Below are positions 10,477 to 21,599 of a stretch of 64,000 bases of DNA, in pieces. The first letter of the stretch is position 1. The number at the start of each line of letters is the position of its first letter. Source of the DNA: Paraphysomonas bandaiensis (taxonomy: Eukaryota > Chrysophyceae); the NCBI GenBank assembly GCA_965644295.1, contig CBFFRP010000436.1:1-64000 (forward strand). The letters are read 5' to 3'. The notes beneath the pieces were generated by a model. The model was not told the origin of the DNA, did no database searches, and was given only the letters and a program-made list of their open reading frames with translations. The position numbers and the translations under genes were made by a program.

Positions 10477-13078
10477 ATGTCTGATATAGATGAAAAAAAG
10501 AAAGTTTATACTGTACCAAAAAGTCGTTTTATTAAATTTGTGAATTGGGTTCATGTTGCGGGTGTTTATCTTCCCATATTATGGGCATCCATCATCTGTA
10601 TACTCATCTATCAGTTACTATCAACCTTCTATAAGAGAAGATTTGATTTATTTGTATGTATATATATACATATATGAGTATTATTTTAATGTAGTTTTTA
10701 TTTTATAGGCATTTTGGCATCATGAAATATATACAGTTGATCTGCGTATTGTTTTTGAATTAGGATGGCAAAGTTTGGCTTTATTGGCAATTGTGATTTA
10801 TTACATTAATCGTCGTGAAAAAGCTGTATATCTACTTGATTTTGCATGCTTTGAACCTCCGAAATCATGGTTGTTAACTCCAGAGGAGATTATGCAATGT
10901 ATGAGAAACCAGAAGTGCTATTCGGAAGAGAGTTTGGAGTTTATGAAAAAACTGATGAGTAGCAGTGGAGTAGGCCCTCAAACTGCCTGGCCACCGGCCA
11001 TTACCAGGTGCTTGGAAGGCCTTCCCCTAGATAATTCTGCGGAGGCTGCTCGGGAGGAAAGCAGGGTATGTAGTCGTTATTACACAGCACAAGTCTTAAA
11101 TTTGTATTTAACCAGATTGTCATCTCTGACTGCGTCAAAAACGTGCTGGAAAGTACCAAAACGGACCCCAGAGATGTCGATATTTTAATTGTTAACTGCT
11201 CACTCTTTTCTCCTACCCCATCTCTTTGTGCCATGATCATTAATGAATTCAATATGAGGTCTGATATTCTCTCGTATAATCTCTCTGGAATGGTAAGACT
11301 TGAAACATGTATTTATGTGCCACAGATGTGTAGTTATATGTGGTGGTGTAATGCACTGATGTGATGAAGAGGAACTTGGTCCGTGTTGTTGGGTGTTTTC
11401 AATTACCTCAACAACAATCAAACTCTTAGCATGCTGTCGGCATGCTGTGAACTCACAATGCATATTCATGTACTTCCCCACAGCCAGATTATTGGACGAG
11501 TACAAATCGACACTTGTATCACTGCAAAGTGCTACTTGTGACATCTGTTTGTACTATCAGTTCTTGGCCAATAGTATTGTACATGCACACTCTACGCGGA
11601 GATATTTTATAATATTCTCTGAACTTGTGGGCATACAAACATATCTTTATAATAAAGTTTATTGCGCTGACGGCATACATAGGGATGCAGTGCTGGAGTG
11701 ATATCGATTGATTTAGCTAAGAATCTGATGAAAGGTCGTCCCAACAGTCTAGCACTAGTAGTGTCAACAGAAAATCTGACCCAGGCACTCTACCACGGAA
11801 ATGAGCGCTCATTTCTCGTACAGAATGTCCTATTCCGTTGTGGTATGATGTTTTGAATTCTTACTCCGACTTGTAGTATTGACTACGTTGAAATTCTAGG
11901 GGGCGCTGCCGTGATGCTGTCAAACAAATGGATGGATGGATATCGTGCGAATTTCAAACTATTGACGACCGTGCGGACGCACTATGTGTCTCAAGGATCA
12001 ATGGAGTGTGTGTATCAAACTGAAGATTCTTTAACTAATACTGGGGTGCGATTAAGCAAGGATATTGTTAAGGTAGCAGGGCAAGCTATGGAGAAAAATT
12101 TTACTGCCTTAGGTTCGTTGCTAGGATTGTCTTCGCATATATATCTGTGTTGTTACCTCCTTACAGGACCATATGTGCTGCCAATATCGGAGCAACTGAA
12201 GGTAGTAGCAAGTCTTGTTGCTAGATATATTTCGAAACTAGTAGGGTCGAGCAAACGTGTCAGTATGTATTTGCCTGATTTCAAGAGAGGGATCGACCAT
12301 TTTTGTGTCCATGCGGGTACGTAATGACCACCGAATGTTGTCACCACTGCGTCATAGTACTAGCCTATGTTGTATCCTTCACGACAATCTATCATGCAGT
12401 AGTATGTATTGCACAGTACATGTATTTATTTACTTCCCCACGGCCAGATTTTTGGACGAGTACAAATCGACACTTGTATCACTGCGAAGTGCTGCTTGTG
12501 ACATCTGTTTGTACTATCAGTTCTTGGCCAATAGTATTTTACATGCGCACTCTACGCGGAGATATTTTTATAATATTCTCTGAACTTGTGGGCATACAAA
12601 CTTGCTTATAACTCCAAGCATCAATTTTCTGCTTGTCTATTCGATAGCTTACGGTTGCATATAGGTGGTCGTGGTGTCATTGATGGAGTGGAGAAAAATT
12701 TAAAGTTGACTCCAAGGCATGTCGAGGCCTCCAGATATGCCCTGCATACGTGAGTTAATTTTAAATGTGTGCTAATATATTCATCTTTTGGTCTCAATTT
12801 TTAAATACAGATATGGTAATACGTCGTCATCATCAATATGGTATGAGATGGACTACATTAGAAACAGCAATAGCTTGAGAGTTGGACAACGCGTTTTGCA
12901 GGTGTGTGCCAGTTCCAAACTGCGTACGTATGTTTCACAGATATCCATTATCTAGATTGCTTTTGGGTCTGGGTTTAAATGCAACAGTTGTGTGTGGCTA
13001 TGTATCAATAAGCAAAATCAGAAGAAAAATCCACGCGTCGAAAGTTTTAAACATGACGAAGAGAAGAAGACGAAGTAA
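10477..13078 (+). CDS. 3-ketoacyl-CoA synthase, FAE1 type (very-long-chain fatty acid elongase)
   Basis: Condenses acyl-CoA with malonyl-CoA in very-long-chain fatty acid synthesis, normally in the ER membrane. Exons rebuilt by eye: 10477-10653, 10709-11065, 11116-11292, 11683-11842, 11900-12112, 12167-12316, 12665-12749, 12811-12901, 12956-13078. They join in frame to 510 residues, the usual size. Two N-terminal hydrophobic segments are followed by [19 protein letters not shown] and GCSAG. The catalytic triad is visible as Cys239, His410 (CVHAG) and Asn443 (GNTSSSS); the His-Asn spacing of 33 equals that of plant FAE1 (391-424). The C-terminal [11 protein letters not shown] motif is present. 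Nothing looks broken. Introns are 50-61 bp except numbers 3 and 6 (390 and 348 bp), which share a repeated insert. Confidence 0.93.
11471..11640 (+). repeat. Intronic repeat, copy 1 (synthase intron 3)
   Basis: A 170-bp sequence beginning TACTTCCCCACAGCCAG that recurs at 12431-12601 with only a handful of differences. It accounts for much of the extra length of this intron. Confidence 0.9.
12431..12601 (+). repeat. Intronic repeat, copy 2 (synthase intron 6)
   Basis: Second copy in the same orientation, also wholly inside an intron. The flanks of the two copies differ, so this looks like insertion or copying of an element and not a tandem duplication of exons. Confidence 0.9.
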
Positions 13079-14394
13079 TATGTGGATTCAGCTCTGCCAT
13101 ATAAGTTGTGATATTACACTTCATCGTTGTATCATGCTCGGCTTAGTGATTGGACATTGGGATGATTTTTAGTTTGCTAAAGATATGCATATTATAGCCA
13201 CTTGTATCGTAACATTTAAATTTTACGATTATATCTATACAAAATCTCTTGATCCTAACTGCGGAGTAAGTCGTCCCTGGCTGGGGTTATATAGCAAGTT
13301 GAAACTAGTTGTGTAAAACGTATATCATTTCTTTTATTACTACTTCTTGCATGTAGAATACACACTCGAATACCTCTTGTTAAATTTTGACATAGTTTAG
13401 ACTTTACCAACTGAATTCATCAAGTACTTACCACCTCAAACCATACATATTCTCTAGATCTTGAACATACACCATTTTACTTTTTACTGTGATATGATTC
13501 CTCCATATCGAGATGGGAGTTCCACGTTTCACTGCTCGCGCTATATATGATCTCGAGCTCATCGATAGATTCAACGTAGCGCATCCTAGCAGTCTATGAT
13601 GATACGGTTAGTTGTTAGTTGTCAACGTATTTCTCTGGGAAACTAACATGTGCTGCATATTATTATATATAGTCAACAGAAATTGTTCTGCCCACTCATA
13701 GCCTAATGCTTGTATGGTACAAGGGACACTAATAAGTTTCACTTGTGTAGTAGACTTTTTTGGGCCTCGACGAAAAAACAGGCATCTGAGATATTGGACT
13801 GCAAAAGACTACCATTGATGAACCAGTAATGGTTACGAGGCTCCGATCAGGTATATATCAACATTCTACTTGCTCATTGCGTTTGCTTTGAGTGATAGAA
13901 TTGGAAATTTCACTTAAGTTAACTTTGCTCTACACGTAAACCTTAACCTTGCATTTTGTTGAACATTTTCAAGTAAGAAAAATTATAATTATTAATCTAA
14001 ACACTTCACTACATATTCCTGTAACATCTGGTAAAAATCTGTTCTCAGCAACATCTGTTTATCATCTATCTGTTCACTGGTCGCTCCTATACCTTATATA
14101 GTCACACATCAGTAACTGAATTTAATTCCTTTGTAGCCATAATCACCCGTTACACCTACGAGTTGACTTCACCTACTGCACACTATTAACTCACACTTCA
14201 ATTGCACAATATAAATATCACATTAATATATTGCAGAACTTACACTCCCACTCAAGTGGATGTAGTGAAGAACATTGCTATCGGGTACGCAACTACCGAC
14301 CCTCGTTGGACAGAGCTGGACGTATGACTCCGCTGGTATAGCTCCCACCATTCATTCACTCCAAACTAGTAATGACGAGCTCTTTACCTTGGGT
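13079..14394. other. Intergenic AT-rich stretch
   Basis: No frame or RNA gene that I can support on either strand. It may include further decayed parts of the copia element whose RNase H end lies just to the right. Confidence 0.5.
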
Positions 14395-14840
14395 ACCTCT
14401 GCGATAATTTGTTCAGCAGTTTTAAATCTTTCCCCAAGATATCGCTCCCTCTGTTCAATAAATATTGGACCACATAAAGCCTTGTTGGAATATATATCAG
14501 CCATCTGTTGTCGACTGCTCACATGCATTAATTTCGCTGTTCGGAATCCACATGTTCTCTAATCATATGATACTTAATCTCAATATGTTTCGACCGTTGA
14601 TGTTGCACTGGATTTTCAGATATATCCTGAGAACTTTTCGACTATCCAGGAATTCGCAATAATATTGTTTTAGAAGTATTTATTGCGCAACAAGTTGCCC
14701 CTGCTACTTGTGCTTTGTAATATCATATTATATAGCTGCATTTACCTCTCTTGAGATTCTAAACGCTCCAACTGAATAGCCTGATTCTGGACACATTGCA
14801 TACGCATATCTAGCTATCTTTACGACTAATTCACCCCTGA
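14395..14840 (-). pseudogene. Ty1/copia retrotransposon RNase H remnant
   Basis: Read on the minus strand, about 14640 to 14540 encodes a recognisable copia pol C-terminus: SENPVQHQRSKHIEIKYHMI, then REHVDSE, matching the usual NPVFHSRTKHI-x-x-x-YH-x-I-REHV signature. Stops and frame changes follow (toward 14400), and the upstream part (to about 14840) is also broken. No LTRs or other pol domains are readable nearby. It is a dead fragment of an integrated retrotransposon. Confidence 0.75.
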
Positions 14841-16210
14841 TCCATGTAAAATATAAAAAAGGGTCAAGTATACATAATATTATGGCATACATGATATAAA
14901 ATGCAATGACGTAATAAACTTATTACGACACCTATACCATGACCGTGGTGAGCTTCGAAGACCAATGATATAAACATATTTCCTCAGTTTATAGCAGTGT
15001 TCTGGTGGGAATTAAAATCTGGTGTGTAGCATATATACACATCTCCTTGTATATCTGCATACAAAAATGCTTTAGATACACCATTCTATTTTCATAACAT
15101 AAGCGATAGCTAAAAGCAATCTCACTGTTACCGCTTTTACCATTGGGGGGCATAGTTGTTAGCTCTACCATCTTTATGATCTCCACATCCAAGTACCGCA
15201 TGTCTTGCCTTATATCATACCCTCCTTTTGTTGCGTTTCAAGGTAAAGACATACTTAGGATGCATGTAGTGACACTGGAATAGGGATGGGCTTAACATTC
15301 ATTACTTCCTTTCGTTTCAGTCCGTCACGTTGTCAATGGAGTGACACTGGTAGGGATGCTTGAGTTTTTCTTGCGTTTGTTTTGAATGATAGAGTGGTTG
15401 CACCTTGGTGCTTCCGGTGACACGCAAGCAGCTTTCGTAGCAGCGCTAAATACTAAATAGTAGGATATCAGACTTAAGCACTAGTTAGTTAAATTATTTT
15501 GCTACATTAGCTATGACGTTCTGACAATCATTATATATAGAGTATACAACTGCAAATCAATGTACATAAGGATTAATACAGAATTTATTGTCTACAATAC
15601 GTAAATGTATTGATTGAAATTGAAAAAGTTGTAGTTAGCGGGCCATATGAAAATAACTATAATAGAACATAAAACATTACATACTTAACGTTGTTATATG
15701 TTCAAAGACTAGATCCCACCCAAGTACTGTTCATTTCCGCATTTCGTGTTACGTGTAAACACGTCACAGCACAATGGACAACTTACAACGCCTTCAACAT
15801 TCGAGCAGACTTCTTCACATAAACGTAAATGTTTGCATAGAAGTAACATTACATTCTTTTCTCTTTCCTGCACATACACAACTCAAAATATGAGCACAGT
15901 TATGCAGTTATGAAGGAAGCATACAACATTACAAAATACACAAAACTTACGCTCATCCATCACTCCTGTCCAGACAGATCATGCGGTAGCTTCATCAAGC
16001 TTCAACCTCTTCCTCTCTCTACCTGCCTATACAACATACACCAAAACTCAAAAACATTCTTCATACATACATACATCAACCATACGAATGATATAAAACA
16101 TATCATACCATATAACTACAACACCCCAGCACACAAATACCTCTGCAGAAGCGTCCACTTCCTGTGTCTGCCTCGCAGCCTATACAATACAACATATGAT
16201 TGCAATGAGG
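14841..16210. other. 3' flank of ankyrin gene A, includes duplicated segment
   Basis: No supportable gene. From about 15587 rightward the sequence is nearly the same as that starting at about 20920, so the 3' flanks of the two ankyrin genes were duplicated along with the genes. A 70-codon open frame on the minus strand at 15201-14989 matches nothing I know. Confidence 0.6.
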
Positions 16211-18065
16211 TTATATCTCTAGTTCTACGAATGCGATAAAGGATTCAGGGTACACACTAACATGTGCATTTCTGATGATCTCACGCATCGCATCATCCAC
16301 TGCCAAGTCAACAGGAGTCTTTCCCTTCTGCAAAAGTAACAATAAACATCATATAAAGAAGCGACAAAACGCATCGCCGCATATCCATATCATTTTTCAC
16401 ATATTGAGTCCTTGGGGTTAATATATGCATATTTATGTATGAGCCCTTAGAACAATTTAATTTATGTATGTATGTACTGTATATATATAGGCATGTAGTT
16501 ACGCATATATGTATATGTGTAGATCGGTTACTTACTTTGTCTCGTATACTAATATCTGCTCCTTCTCTTATAAGATGCTCAGCTATATCTCTGTGACCTC
16601 TAGAGGCAGCCAAGTGAAGAGATGTACAACCACCCTATAATACAATATTAGTAATCACATATGAGCCCTTAAAACACGGCGTCTATATACGTATGAAGAG
16701 GGTTTACTTACTTCGTCTCGTATATTAATATCAGCTCCTGCTCTTATAAGATACTCAGTCGTATCTCTCTGACCACTAACGGCAGCACAATGAAGAGCTG
16801 TCGAACCAGACTATGTATCAAAAGTAATCATACATGAGCCCTTCTAGTACTATATACATATATATATGTATGTGTAGAGGGGATACTTACTTCGTCTCCT
16901 ATATCGATGCCTACTCCTTCTCTTAAAAGATACTCAGCAATATCTCTGTGACCTTCAGAGGCAGCCGAATGAAGAGCTGTCCAACCATCCTATAAAACAA
17001 TAACATATGAGTATGTATGTATGTATGTATGTATGTATGTATGTATGTATGTATGTATGTATGTATGATAGAATGTATATATATGTATATGTGTAGATCG
17101 GTTACTTACTATGTCTCGTATACTAATATCTGCTCCTTCTCTTATAAGATGCTCAGCTATATCTCTGTGACCTCTAGAAGCAGCCAAGTGAAGAGATGTG
17201 CTACCATCCTATAAAATAATAATCACATATGAGCCCTTAAAACACTGCGTCTATATACGTGTGTAGAGGGTTTACTTACTCTGTCTTGTATATTAATATC
17301 AGCTCCTTCTCTTATAAGACACTCAGCTATTTCTCTCTGACCTTCCGATACAACCCAGTGAAGAGCTGTATCACCATCCTATCAAACAATATAATCACAA
17401 TATATAGATGTGTGTCTAGTGGGGGTTCCTTACTTTATTTTTAATATCAATATCTGCTCCTTCTCTTATAAGATACTCAATCATATCATAGTAACTACAA
17501 TATACAGCCAAGTGAAGAGCTGTACTACCCTCCTATGAACAATAATAATCATCACATATGAGCCCTTAGAACACTCTATGTGTGTATGTCTAGTGGGGTT
17601 ACTTACATCGGATCGTATATTAATATCTGCTCCTTCTTTTATAAGATACTCAGCTATGTCGCTGTAATATTCAGAGACAGCATAGTGAAGAGGTGTAACA
17701 CCACCAAACTATAAACAGTAATATTAATCACATATGAGCCCTCATAACACTGTATATATATGTATATATAACACTGTATGTATATATCTATGTATGTATA
17801 TGTATATATAGCACTGTATGTATGTATATTCATGCGTGTATGTGTATGTGTATGTATGTGTGTGTATGTATGTATGTGTATGTATGTGTGTGTATGTATG
17901 TATATTCATGCGTGTATGTATGTATGTGTGTGTATGTATGTGTGTGTGGTTTACATCACTCTGTATATCGATATCGTCACCTCTCTCAACACACTTCTTC
18001 ACTCTCTTCATATCACCCCCTCGAGCAGCTTTAAGTATAGCAGGCATATCAAAATCAGAAAACAT
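16211..18065 (-). CDS. Ankyrin-repeat protein A, nine exons of one repeat each
   Basis: Exons on the minus strand (high to low): 18065-17955, 17708-17607, 17532-17434, 17378-17280, 17208-17110, 16989-16891, 16810-16712, 16634-16536, 16327-16211. Every exon is a multiple of three and every intron is phase 0; internal exons are 99 bp (one is 102), so each encodes exactly one ankyrin repeat of the form DG-TSLHLAASRGHRDIAEHL plus LIREGADI. The first exon encodes a capping repeat (ILKAARGGDMKRVKKCVERG) and the last an end cap finishing FIAFVELEI. The joined protein has 307 residues, with no signal or membrane segment. Ankyrin proteins bind other proteins; the partner is unknown. Introns carry GTAT/GTGT microsatellites. 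Confidence 0.88.
17011..17067. repeat. (GTAT)n microsatellite in an ankyrin intron
   Basis: About fourteen perfect GTAT units between exons 5 and 6 of ankyrin gene A. A related GTAT/GTGT tract lies at 17820-17950 in intron 1. Confidence 0.95.
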
Positions 18066-19477
18066 TATTTACTAACAATCTACAATAGTCTTCAGTGAAT
18101 TAGAATGTATATCAATAAGTTCATACAGTGTTTAGTCTCTTAAGTGATGAAATCATGAGGAGTTAGCTACGAACTCTCGTATCAGCATCCTTTGTATATT
18201 TTTGTTCAAAGATGCCTCTAATATTGAGACAATAATTATATGTATTCCAACCGTAGTTGTATGTAAGTAATATAGAGTATATTTGCTTCAATTTATTATC
18301 GAAAAATAAGATGCTGTCAGCCTGATACGCCTATAGCTGTAAGGATATTTCAGGTAGTTCGATCTCGTATAACAAAATACAGGCTTTTTTGATACATGCT
18401 GTTTTTTGATGACTACTATATTTCGCTAATAACGAAAAAAGGTCGATTTTTTTGCTGGATCGATGTACAGTATATTTTTTGCAGTAGGATCGTGGGTTCC
18501 AGTGTATTTTATCTAGTACGTACAGTGTATATAAGGCTTCAACATTAAAACTAAAAACTGAAAACTGAAAAACACTCAACTGCTCATATATACTCTCCAT
18601 ACAATATACCCACACACCAATGCAGAGCATCTATAGTACGCTCTTCAGGATATATCAGCATCATCTGACGCTGTTCTGAGGGTAATGCAGAGAGAATTGT
18701 GTGTGCATGATGCCAATTGCATAAGTCTCTCTCCATTGCACCTACTGTCTCTTTAGAGAACAACATATGCAACTGACTGGCTTCAAGTATATATATTGCA
18801 GGTAGAGATTTCGAGTGACGTACCTTGGGTGGCTTGATGTTGATGACTGCCTAGAGTAGCCGCAGGTAAGCAATCCAATGTGTATGTGACTTGTTGTTAT
18901 TCTGTGACTCGTAGATAGATCATTGTCCGTTCCACGTAACTGATCATCTTGCGTTGTTTGCTATCCTTCTTCTGTTGTTGAATCTCTTAGTGTTGCGGAA
19001 TGTTTCTTGCTATTACAAATTGCTACAATATAAACCCCCTCTCCTCACGAGTACCCGTCCACATTTCTGTCAAAACTGATTGCAAGACTGTATGCTTGAG
19101 AGCTGGGGAGGCCCTCTCCTTACGACGACGCACGCTAGGGCATCATGCTAAAGGGTAATGGGAAATGACATCACTGAACAACACTTTCGCTCTATCCTTA
19201 GATTATAAGTTAGAAACATAAAGGAACATACTATAATAAACATATTATCAATATCACTTGTCAATCGCCAAATTCATGTTGTCTCAACTACCAACCATTT
19301 CCACACAATCTTAAACATCACGATCTTATACGGTCAATATATTTCAGTTTCACTACCACGATTGCTATTATGACATGAGTTTTCATGTTCTCATTATAAG
19401 TTAACCTCTGTATTCTTCCACTAACAGTCATAAGTCATATATCTTTAAACTACAGCTTTCAATTGCTTTCAAATAGC
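18066..19477. other. 5' flank of ankyrin gene A and spacer
   Basis: Holds a MITE (18179-18328) and a segment (about 18380-18560) resembling 24680-24900 upstream of ankyrin gene B (shared TGCTGTTTTTTGATG and an AAAGG-x-x-GATTTTTT stretch), so the two promoters look related by duplication. A 62-codon minus-strand frame (18772-18584) is open but unrecognised. Confidence 0.5.
18179..18328 (+). mobile_element. MITE copy 1, ~150 bp, GTATC-ended
   Basis: Begins GTATCAGCATCC and ends in CTGATAC. Related copies lie at 47857-48005, 48322-48468 and 52095-52211, sharing the core ATTGAGACAATAATTAT and a CCGTAGTTGTA-like centre. The family consensus ends look like GTATCGGCA and its inverse. Confidence 0.85.
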
Positions 19478-20756
19478 AGAGCTCCACAAAGGGGATTTCC
19501 TTGAGAGCATCGCGGCAACCGGCAACCAAGAGGAGCATTAACCAGGTTGGCTCCCACCCTGAGCGGTGCACCACCAGGGCTGCGTAACAATTAATTGAAT
19601 TGCAATTAAATTTCATGGAACATACGTAATAATTGCAATTATAATTGCTCGCTGTAAGGTTGCAATTAAATTGCAATTAATTGGCAATTATTAACTATAT
19701 AGTATAAGAGCATATAATATTAGAATTAGAAGTTGCAAAACATTAAGGACGATGGCCATTGATTGCCCTTAATGGCTATTACAATAGTGGGAAGGTTGGC
19801 CTCTCATTATAACGTTTTCTTTACATTAAGAAAGGTACTGTTTTTTTAAACGGTCGATTATGTGTCTTTCCTCTTGATTTTGAGCTACAAAACTTAGTTC
19901 ACTTAGTTCAGCTCGATCCATAGCGTATATGTAATGCTCAATACCCCTTTAGTTGAAGATATATATAGTGTGGCAATCATGTTCTTCCGATCTTGGATGC
20001 CTTACAGGACACTGCAGGGTTAAATTACACTACGAACTGGATGTGCAGCGCTATGGACATGGATTATCAGGGCTTTCTACTGTTTTTTGCAGACAAAAAC
20101 CTGGATATTTAGAGTTTTGACCATGTAAATATCATACTCTGTCAATAATATCATCATACTGTTGAAGATGCTATACGTGTTTGTAATGAGTAACCAAGTT
20201 AATTAGACAATAATTGGCACAATTAAATTGCAATTAATTGCAGTTATAATTGCGCGAGCTATAACTAATAATTGCAATTTAATTTCAAAAAAACATTTGC
20301 AATTAAATTGCAATTAATTGTGACGCAGCCCTGCGCACCACTGATGAAACTGAATGGACATATGAAGACAAAGGAATTTACATAGCAGACGCGGCCGCAG
20401 GTAGTAACTGGTTAGAGATGGATCGCATGCTAGGCCGTCACAATTACACTTTCTGTGAAATAGATGTTGCCCGAGCCAAAGAACGCATTCTCAACTCCGG
20501 AATATGGCACTGGCATCTTTTTGAAACACGCCGGCCGTGCGTCACACACCCCATGATTATTGATTTTCAAACTCTTTCTGACCAAGTAACGCTCGAGTAT
20601 TATACTACTCTTCAATACGGCCATAGTCTTGATCGCGCACCTGGTAACTGGAGAAAGAGTTCATCTAGCTACTTATCTGGTCCTGATTCTCGACGCCAAT
20701 TGCTAGTAATAAGACTTCTATATATAGTCATGATGGCAAGGCTCAGTCACCCGTAG
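19478..20756 (+). pseudogene. Retroelement RNase H-like frame interrupted by a hAT element
   Basis: The left half (19478-19574) and right half (20342-20756) join in frame once the 759-bp insert and one target copy are removed, giving an open frame of about 170 residues. It contains SHPER-x-x-x-DETEW, then DKGIYIADAAAG, resembling the C-terminal part of RNase H domains of LINE-type elements (a SHPE motif, then a D-x-GI-x-x-AD-x-A motif). The upstream end meets a stop at about 19477 and no reverse transcriptase is visible, so it is a fragment. The assignment rests on short motifs. Confidence 0.45.
19575..20333. mobile_element. Non-autonomous hAT-type element, 759 bp
   Basis: The termini are inverted: CAGGGCTGCGTAACAATTAA at the left end and its near-perfect reverse complement at the right end (CAATTAATTGTGACGCAGCC then CTG). 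The flanks are TGCACCAC (19567-19574) and CGCACCAC (20334-20341), 7 of 8 identical, as expected for the 8-bp target duplication of hAT elements, whose ends commonly begin CAGGG. The interior is AT-rich with many GCAATTAA/TTAATTGC palindromes near both ends and no transposase. Confidence 0.85.
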
Positions 20757-21599
20757 TCGTTACATTAGTTCTCATAACACAGTTAACCAATGCTGTATAC
20801 TTCAAATACCTAAGTACTACAGCTTTCAATCTCTTACAAAACAGCTACATCTGTAATATTGGGGTGTTACATATATTACAATTGCTTATCAACGTACATA
20901 AGGATTTATACAGAATTATTGTCTACAATACGTAAATGTATTGATTGAAATTGAAAAAGTTGTAGTTAGCGGGCCATATGAAAATAACTATTATAGAACA
21001 TAAAACATTACATACTTAACGTTGTTATATACTTCAAAGACTAGACCCACCCAAATACTGTTCATTTACGCATTTCGTGTTAATTGTATACACGAAGTCG
21101 CTGTACTATGGGTTCACAGCACAATGGACAACTTATACATTCGAGCAGACTTCTTCACATAAACGTAAATGTTTGCATAGAAGTAACATTACATTCCTTT
21201 CTCTTTCCTGCATATACACAACTCAAAATATGAGCACAGTTATGCAGTTATGAAGGAAGCATACAACATTACAAAATACACAAAACTTACGCTCATCCAT
21301 CACTCCTGTCCAGACAGATCATGCGGTAGCTTCATCAAACTTCAACCTCTTCCCGTCTCTCTCTACCTATACAATGCACACCAAAACTCAAAAACACTCT
21401 TCATACATACATACATACATACATACATACATACATACATAAAAATATTCTTCATACATACATACATCAACCATACGAATGATATAAAACATATCATACC
21501 ATATAACTACAACACCAGCACACACATACCTCTGCAGAAGCGTCCACTTCCTGTGTCTGCCTCGCAGCCTATACAATACAAAATATGATTGCAATGAGG
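20757..21599. other. 3' flank of ankyrin gene B, duplicated with gene A
   Basis: From about 20920 the sequence parallels 15587-16210, including the shared AAAGTTGTAGTTAGCGGGCC. It differs by small indels and an extra CATA microsatellite (21398-21440). Confidence 0.75.

Noticed and set aside
10190-10489. 99-codon frame before the synthase gene
   Set aside because: Low-complexity TATA/ATCT-rich sequence overlapping the presumed promoter and the true start.
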